DNA of 64,000 bases from the IMG/VR virus record IMGVR_UViG_3300017963_000011, positions 1 to 64,000 of that record; one strand, 5' to 3'. The position numbers were made by a program, and so were the translations under genes. Of the stretch, positions 20,742 through 28,174 are shown piece after piece; the first letter of the stretch is position 1; each line of letters opens with the position of its first letter. The notes below the pieces were generated by a model. It was given only the letters and a program-made list of their open reading frames with translations. It made no database searches and was not told where the DNA came from. The DNA comes from a virus.

Positions 20742-22691
20742 ATGGCTATCGAAATCCCGAGTGATCTTGGCAAGATCAGTGACGAAGAACTCATAGCCCT
20801 GGACGAAAGCATCCTGGGGCTGCTCTTGCAAGGGCAACTGGACGAGGAGAGTTTCAAGAACCTTCAGGCTGCAATCGCGGAGGAGATGAAACAGAGAGGT
20901 ATCAAGCCGGAAGTCAAGACAGAGCCGACGCAGTTCGCGCAACGCAAGATGCGTGAGATCGGCAACCGGCTTCGCAATTCAATCCTGACACTCAAGGGCG
21001 GCGTTGCCAAGGTGCGCAGCGATGTGGCCGGTGAACGCTGTACGTTCTTCTTCGATGAGGAAGGTGTGACCGACGCGTTCAAAGGCTGCGCCCTCAAGAT
21101 CAACGAGATCCTTCCTGACAAGTCGGAGCATCTCCAGTTCAGCACAAAGCCGGCGTGCTCGTTCGACATGCCGATCTACGATCTTTGCCTCGTTCCGCAT
21201 GGCCGTGAGGTGGATTTCAAACTGGAGTACGTGACAGGGCGCGCCGAGGACGTCGCCTACTTCCACCAGCTTCGCCAGAGTTCACAGCAGCTATGCGGCG
21301 CAGCGCGTTCCTCGACCAAGCGTGATGAGGTGGCGGCCGGCCGCTTCTTCCGATGCTTGCCCTTCACCCGCTGCGTGCAGACAGAGGCCCACCAGTCCGT
21401 TGAGGATGTCTCTCGATCCTTTGACTCTCAGACAGAAGCAGTCACGGCAGTGGCCAGGTGCAGTGACGTGGATGTGCAGATCCACAAGAAGGGTGACAAG
21501 ATCAAGGTCTGGACGAACGAGGGAGTAGAGTGCAGCCTTGCTTTCAAGGAAGCGATCGAAGCTCTCAAGGAACACGGGCCGGCGGAAGACTATGTTCTTC
21601 TCGCCAACGTCAAAGTGATGCCCGATGGTAGCGCTACGCCGATGCCATCGAGCTTCATTCGTAGGTTCCTGAAGAACCCGAGGCCGCACAAAGTATGCCA
21701 TGAACTCCGTGTGTTCGACTGCCTCTTCTTCAAACACGATCTGCACAATCTCCACTGGAAGGGTCGCATCAAGTATTTCAACGACGAGAACTGGCCGGCC
21801 CTCATCTTCTCATCGGCCATGTCCTCCGAGAGTAAGCCGGGCCATGTCACGTCATCCATCCGGCACTATCGAAAGCATCCTGACGTGGCAGAAGTGATGG
21901 TCTACTCCAACGATCCGTACAATCTCTCGCCGGCCATTGGAGATGCTATCCCGCTGTATGAGAAAACAGTCAAGTTCAATGGCATCGTTCTTGACTGCAA
22001 GAAGACCATGATCCCTGGCGTGAGCAATCTGACCATCGGCATCGATCCGGGCTCGCTGGCATTCTCGGCGGCTACGATCGTCAAGCAGGACGGAAAAAAA
22101 TACGCTGTCCTGGGAGACACAATTTCGACGTCGAGGTGGGCTTACCCTGGCGAAATCATGGAGATTTCGGCCAGAGAAGTCATGCACGAATTCGACGTAC
22201 TCCGCAACAGGAACGAAATCCATGCGACCGGGATGCGTGTCGTCAACAAGGTCAACGATGTCGGCTTTCCGAATCTGGCCAAGCACCTCATCGAAGAGGC
22301 AGTTGACAATGGAGTCTATTTCAGCTACATTGTTGTGCCCGGCTCTGGAATACAATATAATAAGGATAGAGTTTCTGAGATGAGTGCCTTGAAGATCTTC
22401 AAGTGGGAGCAGACCGAGAACGAGGTTCGTTACCGAGTGCGTCCTCCGGGGATCTTCGAGAAGGACAGCTTCAGGACGATCACCTTGAAGAAGTCCAAGC
22501 CAACGGTGCGGGCGATCATCGCTCGCCCCAAAGGCAAGACCGGCACCAAGGTGCAAGCCCTGCGATTTCCGAAATCGGAAGGATGGACATTGGCTAAGGC
22601 GCAAGAATGGGCAAAGTCCCGCGACTTCCAAATCCATCCTTCCAGGGAAGATGTCGAGAACCCTGACGGTAGCAAAGAGAACAACGCATAG
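20742..22691 (+). CDS. Inactive DNA-ligase-like structural/assembly protein
   Basis: 649 residues. Residues ~200-480 align with the adenylation and OB domains of ATP-dependent DNA ligases: QIHKKGDKIKVW(TNEG), AIEALKEHG, RVFDCLFFKHDL, DPYNL, IVLDCKK, VLGDTISTS..AYPGEIMEI. Catalytic motifs are gone: the KxDG site reads CSDV (240-243), the DGE site LAN (288-290), EGxxxK is EVMVYS (384-389). The C-terminal ~90 residues (SALKIFKWEQTENEVRYRV...ALRFPKSEGWT) resemble a domain often found in prophage head proteins. Thus it is probably a structural or scaffolding pseudo-ligase between portal and protease. It contains palindrome 21626. Confidence 0.65.
   Translation: MAIEIPSDLGKISDEELIALDESILGLLLQGQLDEESFKNLQAAIAEEMKQRGIKPEVKTEPTQFAQRKMREIGNRLRNSILTLKGGVAKVRSDVAGERCTFFFDEEGVTDAFKGCALKINEILPDKSEHLQFSTKPACSFDMPIYDLCLVPHGREVDFKLEYVTGRAEDVAYFHQLRQSSQQLCGAARSSTKRDEVAAGRFFRCLPFTRCVQTEAHQSVEDVSRSFDSQTEAVTAVARCSDVDVQIHKKGDKIKVWTNEGVECSLAFKEAIEALKEHGPAEDYVLLANVKVMPDGSATPMPSSFIRRFLKNPRPHKVCHELRVFDCLFFKHDLHNLHWKGRIKYFNDENWPALIFSSAMSSESKPGHVTSSIRHYRKHPDVAEVMVYSNDPYNLSPAIGDAIPLYEKTVKFNGIVLDCKKTMIPGVSNLTIGIDPGSLAFSAATIVKQDGKKYAVLGDTISTSRWAYPGEIMEISAREVMHEFDVLRNRNEIHATGMRVVNKVNDVGFPNLAKHLIEEAVDNGVYFSYIVVPGSGIQYNKDRVSEMSALKIFKWEQTENEVRYRVRPPGIFEKDSFRTITLKKSKPTVRAIIARPKGKTGTKVQALRFPKSEGWTLAKAQEWAKSRDFQIHPSREDVENPDGSKENNA
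21626..21639. repeat. Palindrome copy 8, coding
   Basis: TGGTAGCGCTACGC within the pseudo-ligase gene; read as Gly-Ser-Ala-Thr (residues 296-299). Confidence 0.85.
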
Positions 22692-22695
22692 CTCG

Positions 22696-22709
22696 TTGTA
22701 GCGCTACCA
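22696..22709. repeat. Palindrome copy 9
   Basis: TTGTAGCGCTACCA in the gap between the pseudo-ligase and protease genes, 74 bases upstream of the protease start. Confidence 0.9.
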
Positions 22710-22782
22710 CGAAATCGCAGGGGACCAACCCCCCGAACTACCCGACCAGATGGTTGTTAATGCGTGGGCTGAAGGGAAAGGA

Positions 22783-24702
22783 ATGAACGGGGAAACCAAC
22801 GAAGTTCACGATCACGCCCATACCTGGGAAGTCGTGAAGTTCAACGACGAGTTCATCGGTAAGACCAACGAGATCGATGGACACTTCCACGACGTTTCGA
22901 TCCCGTCCGGTATGAATTTCGCCGAGGGCCTCCACCACAGAACGAGCATCAACGAAGGTCATTCGCATGAGATTCTCATCGAGGATGCGCAGGCTTTCGC
23001 TGTTGGCACGCGCCGTGGCCCGAGGGACGGGTCCGGTCCCGATGGCGGCACTGACAAGTGCCCGCTTGAAGAAGAGGACAAGGACAAGTTCCAGGACGAC
23101 GAAATCTACGGCCCCGATGGAAGCGATGAGGAGGAGGACGAGAAGAAGCGCCTGAAGCAGAAGGTCGACGAGGATGGTCTCGTCGAGGAGCGCCGCTCCA
23201 AGTTCCAGGGCAAGTACACCGATGCCAAGTGGGACTTCCGAATGTCCGAATACAGCCTTGAGCAGCTTCGCCGGGCTGTCCCTGCTTCGTTGCGTGCCTG
23301 GGCCGATGGCCGAGGTAAGAAGAAGTCCGACTACAAGCTCCCCTATCGGGAACCGAACGGGACCATCAACGTCAATGGCGTGCGGAATGCCCTGGCCCGC
23401 GCCTCGCAGGTCAAGGGTGTGCCGCAAGAGACAATCAGCCGCGCTGTCTCGGAACTTCAGAAAGTTCTGGCCGGCGCCAAGAAGGCTGGCTTTGCGTGCG
23501 GAGAGGAGGACAAGAAGAAGTTCTCCCAGGATCTGACGGTCATCGCCGACAGGCTTCGGGAGAAGTACGCCGACGATCCGAACGTGGTCGTTCTGGATAA
23601 CAAGGTGCTGGTCAAAAACCAGCATCTTTTCCAAGTGGGCACCTGGAACGGTGTCCCGGTGGACCAGAACATGATCAACGAGATGGTGGCCAACTACAAG
23701 GCATTGGAGGGTTCCTTCCTGCCTTCGATCACGGCTGGCCACGACCGAGAGATCCATCACGCGCTGGAAGGCGAACTCTCGCTGGGCTGGGTCCATGCGC
23801 CCCGCGCAGCGTTTCCCTATATGGACGGCGACCTGGAATTCCCGATCGACTTCTTCGACAAGTACGTCGATCCGGGCAAGCTCAGGTTCAAGTCCATCGA
23901 AGTCATGGAAGATTTCCACCGCAACGGGAAGAACTATGGAACCGTGCTCACATCGCTGGCGCTGTTGGGAGTCAATCCCCCGGCGCTCAACGATCTCGGC
24001 CCCGTGGTGCGACCGTTCGCGGATCAGGAAAAAGATGCCATTCGTATCGTATTCGACAATGGAGGTGAAGAAGGAATGCCCGCCGAGGACATCAAGAAGT
24101 TCGAGGACGAGATCGCGAAGCTGAAGGCCGAGAACGCCAAGCTCAAGAAGTTCGAGGCCGACAACGCGACTCTCAAGAAGGAGAAGGAAGAGGCCGAACA
24201 GCAGGCCACGCACTTCTCCGCGCAACTCCGAGCCAAGGACGCCCAGATGGCGGCCGACAAGCTCAAGGTCGAGGGCAAGCTGCTCCCCGCCGACGAAGAC
24301 GGCTTCAAGTTCTTCTACCTGACCCTGGACGGCGAGACCAAGCTCACATTCTCGCAGAAGGACGGGTCGGAGATGAAGAAGTCCCAGATCGAGATGTTCA
24401 TGGACATCATGAACTCGGCCAAGCCCAAGGTCGATCTCGACGGTGAGTCCAAGGACGAGGGCGACAAGATGCCCGATACCCCGGACCCCGACGCGAGCCA
24501 GGACGACGACAAGCCCGCCGACGAAGCGCCCAAGAGCCTGCCCGGTCACAAGAAGTTCACCGAGAAGGCCAAGCGGAGCGGCTACAAGTTCTCCGGGGTC
24601 GCCGAGCACGAGGCGGCCGTCAAGCTCCAGAACGAGAGCGGCGGCAAGCTGACCTACAGCGATGCCCTCGCCCAGGTCTACGCCAGCAAGTCCGAAGAGT
24701 AG
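22783..24702 (+). CDS. Capsid maturation protease with scaffold domain (gpI-like)
   Basis: 639 residues from the ATG at 22783, which has GAAGGGAAAGGA upstream (an ATG at 22750 lacks one). Parts: a His-rich N-terminus with HDHAH, DGHFHD and GHSHE repeats, an acidic linker, a helical module (NGVRNALARASQVKG) seen in other prophage head proteins, a protease region with FLPSITAGHDRE and LGWVHAP similar to Mu gpI, then, from residue ~443, a coiled coil and acidic scaffold tail. The protease should cut scaffold and other head proteins during maturation. Expression of the tail alone is possible (24076). Confidence 0.75.
   Translation: MNGETNEVHDHAHTWEVVKFNDEFIGKTNEIDGHFHDVSIPSGMNFAEGLHHRTSINEGHSHEILIEDAQAFAVGTRRGPRDGSGPDGGTDKCPLEEEDKDKFQDDEIYGPDGSDEEEDEKKRLKQKVDEDGLVEERRSKFQGKYTDAKWDFRMSEYSLEQLRRAVPASLRAWADGRGKKKSDYKLPYREPNGTINVNGVRNALARASQVKGVPQETISRAVSELQKVLAGAKKAGFACGEEDKKKFSQDLTVIADRLREKYADDPNVVVLDNKVLVKNQHLFQVGTWNGVPVDQNMINEMVANYKALEGSFLPSITAGHDREIHHALEGELSLGWVHAPRAAFPYMDGDLEFPIDFFDKYVDPGKLRFKSIEVMEDFHRNGKNYGTVLTSLALLGVNPPALNDLGPVVRPFADQEKDAIRIVFDNGGEEGMPAEDIKKFEDEIAKLKAENAKLKKFEADNATLKKEKEEAEQQATHFSAQLRAKDAQMAADKLKVEGKLLPADEDGFKFFYLTLDGETKLTFSQKDGSEMKKSQIEMFMDIMNSAKPKVDLDGESKDEGDKMPDTPDPDASQDDDKPADEAPKSLPGHKKFTEKAKRSGYKFSGVAEHEAAVKLQNESGGKLTYSDALAQVYASKSEE
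24061..24075 (+). promoter_or_regulatory. Internal ribosome-binding site for a nested scaffold start
   Basis: GGAGGTGAAGAAGGA directly precedes the in-frame ATG at 24076 inside the protease gene, giving a strong Shine-Dalgarno match that is not needed for the full-length protein. Confidence 0.65.
24076..24702 (+). CDS. Nested head scaffolding protein
   Basis: In-frame internal start giving a 208-residue protein, MPAEDIKKFEDEIAKL..., identical to the C-terminus of the protease. It contains a heptad coiled coil (residues ~3-60), an acidic proline-rich stretch and a helical C-terminus (residues ~165-205). This is the lambda C/Nu3 arrangement, in which a scaffold is made in excess from an internal start. 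Evidence is the strong internal ribosome-binding site; expression is not shown by sequence. Confidence 0.6.
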   Translation: MPAEDIKKFEDEIAKLKAENAKLKKFEADNATLKKEKEEAEQQATHFSAQLRAKDAQMAADKLKVEGKLLPADEDGFKFFYLTLDGETKLTFSQKDGSEMKKSQIEMFMDIMNSAKPKVDLDGESKDEGDKMPDTPDPDASQDDDKPADEAPKSLPGHKKFTEKAKRSGYKFSGVAEHEAAVKLQNESGGKLTYSDALAQVYASKSEE

Positions 24703-24779
24703 GTCGACAACAACCGCGCGGTTGACCTCGTAATAGATGCCTTTGAAACTGTGACATCAAGAATGAGAAGAGGTGAACA

Positions 24780-25181
24780 ATGAGCACTCCCGGACCCCGC
24801 GTGGAGCAGACGGCGCCCTACATCAACAACGCAAGCGCCACCGTTCCTCGGTACACGACCGTCATCCAGGACACGTCGGACGAAGGGCTTTTCAAGCTCC
24901 CGACCGCTGCCAACGAGCGCCCGCTCGGCGTGACGGAATACGAGACCGAAGAAGGCGAGAACGGCTCCATCGTTCGCGAGGGATACTGGTGGGCAATCGC
25001 AGCCGCTGCGATCAGCATCGGCGATACCGTCGTCATCAACGGAACCGCCGGCAAGGTCAAGACGGACCCCGCGACCAGCACCACGGTCTCTCATCAACTC
25101 GGCGTGGCCGAGACCGCAGCCGGCGCCGATGGCGATCACATCATCGTGCGCCTGCGCATCCAGTCGGTGTACAACCCGTAA
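24780..25181 (+). CDS. Capsid decoration-like protein (DUF2190-like)
   Basis: 133 residues. A beta-rich protein with RPLGVTEYETEEGENGSIVREGYWWAIA..., SIGDTVVINGTAGKV and QLGVAETAAGADGDHIIVRLRI, the pattern of DUF2190-type or lambda-gpD-like decoration proteins. It is directly upstream of the major capsid gene, as usual. Codons end mostly in C/G, a bias shared with capsid and tail tube, which suggests high expression. Confidence 0.75.
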   Translation: MSTPGPRVEQTAPYINNASATVPRYTTVIQDTSDEGLFKLPTAANERPLGVTEYETEEGENGSIVREGYWWAIAAAAISIGDTVVINGTAGKVKTDPATSTTVSHQLGVAETAAGADGDHIIVRLRIQSVYNP

Positions 25182-25207
25182 GCCATTTGAGAAGAGGTGA
25201 AAGATAA

Positions 25208-26131
25208 ATGCCGGCACTGAGCCCGAGACAAGTCCACGTCAACGTGCCGTTGACGAACTTCTCCGTCCAGTACGACCACCTGGAGTACCTGACCTACAGG
25301 ATCGCTCCTGCGGTGGACGTCAAGAAGGAGCAAGACATCTACTACGTGTTCAACGAGAATCGCGAGTCGATCACTCCGGTGAACACAGAACGAGCCGTGG
25401 GTACGCCCGCTGCCGAGGTCCAGCTTTCCGGGGATACCGATACGTACCAGTGCAAAGAATACGCACTGGCGTACAAGCTCCCCGATCGCGTGCGTGAGAA
25501 CGCCGACGATCCCTGGCGCCTCGAACAGCGTGGCATCGGCCGAACCATCGACCTTCTGGACCTCGACAAGGAGCGCAGAATCCAAGCGATGTTCCAGACG
25601 TTCGGTGGCGCAGGCCAGCCCCCCGGCGCCAACGTCGCGACCAAGTGGGACGACACAGGTGGCGATCCCGAAGGCGACATCCGTGCCGCCAAGAAGATCG
25701 TTCGACAGGCGATCGGCCGCGTGCCCAACTCGATGCTGATCTCCGCAGACGTGGGCAACGCTCTCATCGGCGTCATCAAGAGCGCCCTCACGTCCCTGGA
25801 CCTCAAGACCAAGTTGACGTTCAACGACCTTCCCGACATGCTCTGGGGGCTGAAGCTGTACATCGGCAACGCCATCCAGAACACGGCGAACGCTGGCCAG
25901 ACAGCCACGATCGCCGACGTCTGGAACGACAACGTGGTGATCTTCTACATGGACCCGAATCCAGGTCTGGACGGCATGAACTTCGTGAGCACCTTCCGCT
26001 CGCAGAAGGAAATGGTCATCCAGTGGCGCGAAGACCGCATTCGCTCCGACATGTACGAGGTCAACCGCGTCGAAGTCGAGAAGATGGTCGCCCCGACCGC
26101 AGCCTACGTGCTGGGGGACACCCTGCTGTAG
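25208..26131 (+). CDS. Major capsid protein (HK97 fold)
   Basis: 307 residues, preceded by GAAGAGGTGAAAG. The sequence fits HK97-fold capsids: an N-terminal arm, a E-loop-like region (YYVFNENRESITP), GDTDTYQCKEYALAYKLPDR, a long spine helix (DLLDLDKERRIQAMFQT), IRAAKKIVRQAIGRVPNSMLIS, and a C-terminal strand region with TFRSQKEMVIQWREDRIRSDMYEVN. Strong C/G-ending codons indicate abundant expression. A stable hairpin follows the stop. Confidence 0.85.
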   Translation: MPALSPRQVHVNVPLTNFSVQYDHLEYLTYRIAPAVDVKKEQDIYYVFNENRESITPVNTERAVGTPAAEVQLSGDTDTYQCKEYALAYKLPDRVRENADDPWRLEQRGIGRTIDLLDLDKERRIQAMFQTFGGAGQPPGANVATKWDDTGGDPEGDIRAAKKIVRQAIGRVPNSMLISADVGNALIGVIKSALTSLDLKTKLTFNDLPDMLWGLKLYIGNAIQNTANAGQTATIADVWNDNVVIFYMDPNPGLDGMNFVSTFRSQKEMVIQWREDRIRSDMYEVNRVEVEKMVAPTAAYVLGDTLL

Positions 26132-26155
26132 GTGAGACCACCTGAGTAAACTTGA

Positions 26156-26186
26156 TGCCCCGGTGGTCCATGTGGCCACCGGGGCA
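26156..26186 (+). terminator. Hairpin after the major capsid gene
   Basis: TGCCCCGGTGG and CCACCGGGGCA form an 11-bp perfect stem around a 9-base loop, 24 bases after the capsid stop. It has no T-run (CAAAGATAAAAGG follows), so it may be a weak terminator or a 3' stabilising hairpin rather than a full stop. Confidence 0.5.
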
Positions 26187-26206
26187 CAAAGATAAAAGGA
26201 GAACAG

Positions 26207-26578
26207 ATGAAGTGCAAAATCGTTCAGAGCGTACTCTTCCATGGCAAGCACCTCCAGCAAGGCACGGTGTATGACTTCGAGAGCGAGCACGCTCGCGAAC
26301 TGACCGAGAAGGGCTTTGTCAAGCCTGTCAAGCAAGAAATCAAAGAACTCGAAGCCGTTCTCAACGACGAGACCGTTCCCAAAGTCACGGTGCCGAAGTT
26401 CGATCGCGAGAAGCACCCTGCCGAGAAGGCCGATCAGGAAGCGGTAGCCGAGAAGACGAGGCGCCGCAAGGCCAAGGAAGCCAAGTCCGACGAGGAAGTC
26501 GTCGACGCCACGATCGAAGAGGAAGAGGCACCGAAGAAGAAGCCCGCGAGGAAGAAATCTTCCAAGAAGAGAGGGTAA
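26207..26578 (+). CDS. Small head-region protein with basic tail
   Basis: 123 residues with AAAAGGAG upstream of the ATG. The first 45 residues are a compact beta/alpha unit (MKCKIVQSVLFHGKHLQQGTVYDF); the rest is charged, and the C-terminus KKKPARKKSSKKRG is strongly basic. A typical position for a head completion or minor capsid protein. Exact function unknown. Confidence 0.7.
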   Translation: MKCKIVQSVLFHGKHLQQGTVYDFESEHARELTEKGFVKPVKQEIKELEAVLNDETVPKVTVPKFDREKHPAEKADQEAVAEKTRRRKAKEAKSDEEVVDATIEEEEAPKKKPARKKSSKKRG

Positions 26579-26581
26579 ACC

Positions 26582-27049
26582 ATGGCGTATGCGGATCTCG
26601 ACAAGGTGGACACTCTCCTCAATGGGGATCTCTACAACAGAAATCTTCAAGAGCTAGGAGAGACTTGCGCTGCCAAGGCAGACGCCATCGTGGACGCATA
26701 CGTGAGCAATCGCTACAACGTACCCTTCACGACTACCCCGGCTCTCATTGCGAGCATAGCCCAGGACATCACGATCTTCTACTTGATGCGCACAGGTTAC
26801 TTCGATGGGATCGCCGGGAATGACAAAGAGACAGCCAAAGAGTTCTACGACATGGCCATCAAGGATCTGGAGAAGATCCGAGATGGCGATATGGATCTGC
26901 CGGATGTTGATCCGGCAGATGTTGGCACGAATGTGAACCGCATCGCTTCGACAAGGGAAGACTACCATCCCTCTGTGGATATGGGTAGCGAGCTTGATTG
27001 GGGCGTTGATGAAGACCTTGAAGAAAAGCTGGAGAACGACAAGACGTAA
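26582..27049 (+). CDS. Head-tail connector, DUF1320 (Mu gp36-like)
   Basis: 155 residues. MAYADLDKVDTLLNG, a helix with AAKADAIVDAYVSNRYNVPF (the Y..+RY..P signature), ALIASIAQDITIFYLMRTGYF fit the DUF1320 connector family that stacks under the portal. The C-terminus is acidic. Position after the capsid gene is the usual one. Confidence 0.75.
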   Translation: MAYADLDKVDTLLNGDLYNRNLQELGETCAAKADAIVDAYVSNRYNVPFTTTPALIASIAQDITIFYLMRTGYFDGIAGNDKETAKEFYDMAIKDLEKIRDGDMDLPDVDPADVGTNVNRIASTREDYHPSVDMGSELDWGVDEDLEEKLENDKT

Positions 27050-27705
27050 TGGCGAACTTCATCGCAAATGTTGGCCAGCGTGGAATGCGCATGATCATCG
27101 AGGGTGCGCAACCCGATGAAGCTAACGCCATCATTGCGGCCATTCGTAGAAAGCTCAAGAACGTAAAGCCAGTTTTCGTTAGCTGGAAGGACGAGTTTCA
27201 GAAAACAGTATCTCGTCGCTTTGATGCTGATGGAGGTAAGAAGAATTGGGTCGACCTTAGCCGGTTCTCTACTTGGCCTCTGCGTTCTTTCAGAGATATC
27301 ACCAGGGTGAAGGATAACGGCGGCCCCCGTTACGGTGGGTCTCCAATTCAGATCTTACGTTCCAGATTTGAAGATTACAAGCGCTCCTGGACGCAGGACA
27401 ATCACCCTCAACTGTCTGTCGTTTACCAGCCCGACGCTTCCGGTTCACAGGGCGCTCACATGAACATAGCGAATGCGAGTGCAAAGACAACCCATGAAGA
27501 TGGGATCAAGAGCGTCGGCGGGCCTCTTGGTTTTCGAGGCAAGAAGGTTCCGAAGAGGCCGGCCACATGGCTCAAAGGCGATAGTCGCCTATTGAGCAAG
27601 CTCATGAAGATATTCGACGAATTCATCATGGATGGCATTCGACCAGCAGCCCAGCAACGGGCGCCACGCAGAGGCGTCATCGGCATCAACCTAATGGGAA
27701 CATAA
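27049..27705 (+). CDS. Virion morphogenesis / tail completion protein (gpG-like)
   Basis: 218 residues. KDEFQKTVSRRFDADGG(K)KNW, RYGGSPIQILRSRFEDYKRSW and RPATWLKGDSRLL resemble Mu-like 'virion morphogenesis' proteins (a helix, W-[VA]-L, ILxxSG). The ATG at 27049 overlaps the upstream stop. Likely a head completion or tail-joining factor; family assignment by context and pattern only. Confidence 0.6.
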   Translation: MANFIANVGQRGMRMIIEGAQPDEANAIIAAIRRKLKNVKPVFVSWKDEFQKTVSRRFDADGGKKNWVDLSRFSTWPLRSFRDITRVKDNGGPRYGGSPIQILRSRFEDYKRSWTQDNHPQLSVVYQPDASGSQGAHMNIANASAKTTHEDGIKSVGGPLGFRGKKVPKRPATWLKGDSRLLSKLMKIFDEFIMDGIRPAAQQRAPRRGVIGINLMGT

Positions 27706-27706
27706 A

Positions 27707-28159
27707 ATGGGCAGAAGGTTCGCGATACTTGAAAACATGGTAGATTCTCTCAAGCTGATCAAGAAGGATGATGAAGTCCAGAAGTTCGGCGGCGAGGGAA
27801 CTCACCAGTATTCTCATACGCCAGGGGAAGTGAGCTTAGACTTTGACGAGTGGGCTCACGTCCGTTACTTTCCCGCCATTTTCGTCAATAGCCAAGCACA
27901 GTCGTTCGAGGGAAATCCTGGGAGATATTACAAATCTACTTGGGATATACTCGTTACAATTTACGTCAAGAATAACGAGGATCTTGAAGAGATTCTTTCT
28001 GATGTAATCGACGACGTGGTGGTAGCGCTACACCAAGATGTGAAGCGCGGGGGCAACGCAGTTGCTACCTATCTTTCAAGAGCAGAGATCGAGTCAAGAT
28101 TTCGGCCATACGGTATGGCCGAACTTACGTTCACCGTTACGTATCACTTTGGCGTTTGA
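27707..28159 (+). CDS. Tail terminator-like protein
   Basis: 150 residues. An N-terminal helix, a central beta region (EWAHVRYFPAIFVNSQAQSFEG), WDILVTIYVKN and a helix (DLEEILSDVIDDVV), then a closing strand (MAELTFTVTYHF) fit the small alpha/beta fold of tail terminators. Its position right before the tail tube gene supports this. Palindrome 28020 is inside the gene, read as VVALH. Confidence 0.6.
   Translation: MGRRFAILENMVDSLKLIKKDDEVQKFGGEGTHQYSHTPGEVSLDFDEWAHVRYFPAIFVNSQAQSFEGNPGRYYKSTWDILVTIYVKNNEDLEEILSDVIDDVVVALHQDVKRGGNAVATYLSRAEIESRFRPYGMAELTFTVTYHFGV
28020..28033. repeat. Palindrome copy 10, coding
   Basis: TGGTAGCGCTACAC within the tail-terminator gene; read as Val-Ala-Leu-His, the only copy inside a full-size gene not in the Gly/Ser-Ala-Thr frame. 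Confidence 0.85.
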
Positions 28160-28174
28160 GAGAAGAGGTGAGGA

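Noticed and set aside
22025-22075. GIDPGS resembling a RuvC/RNase H motif in 20742-22691.
   Set aside because: It lies where the ligase OB fold aligns, and no further RuvC acidic residues are found.
22738-26650. Two long minus-strand open frames (about 620 and 500 codons) opposite the protease and capsid genes.
   Set aside because: They are reverse-strand echoes of strongly codon-biased genes, have leucine/valine-rich low-complexity sequence and no domains; the plus-strand genes are clear.
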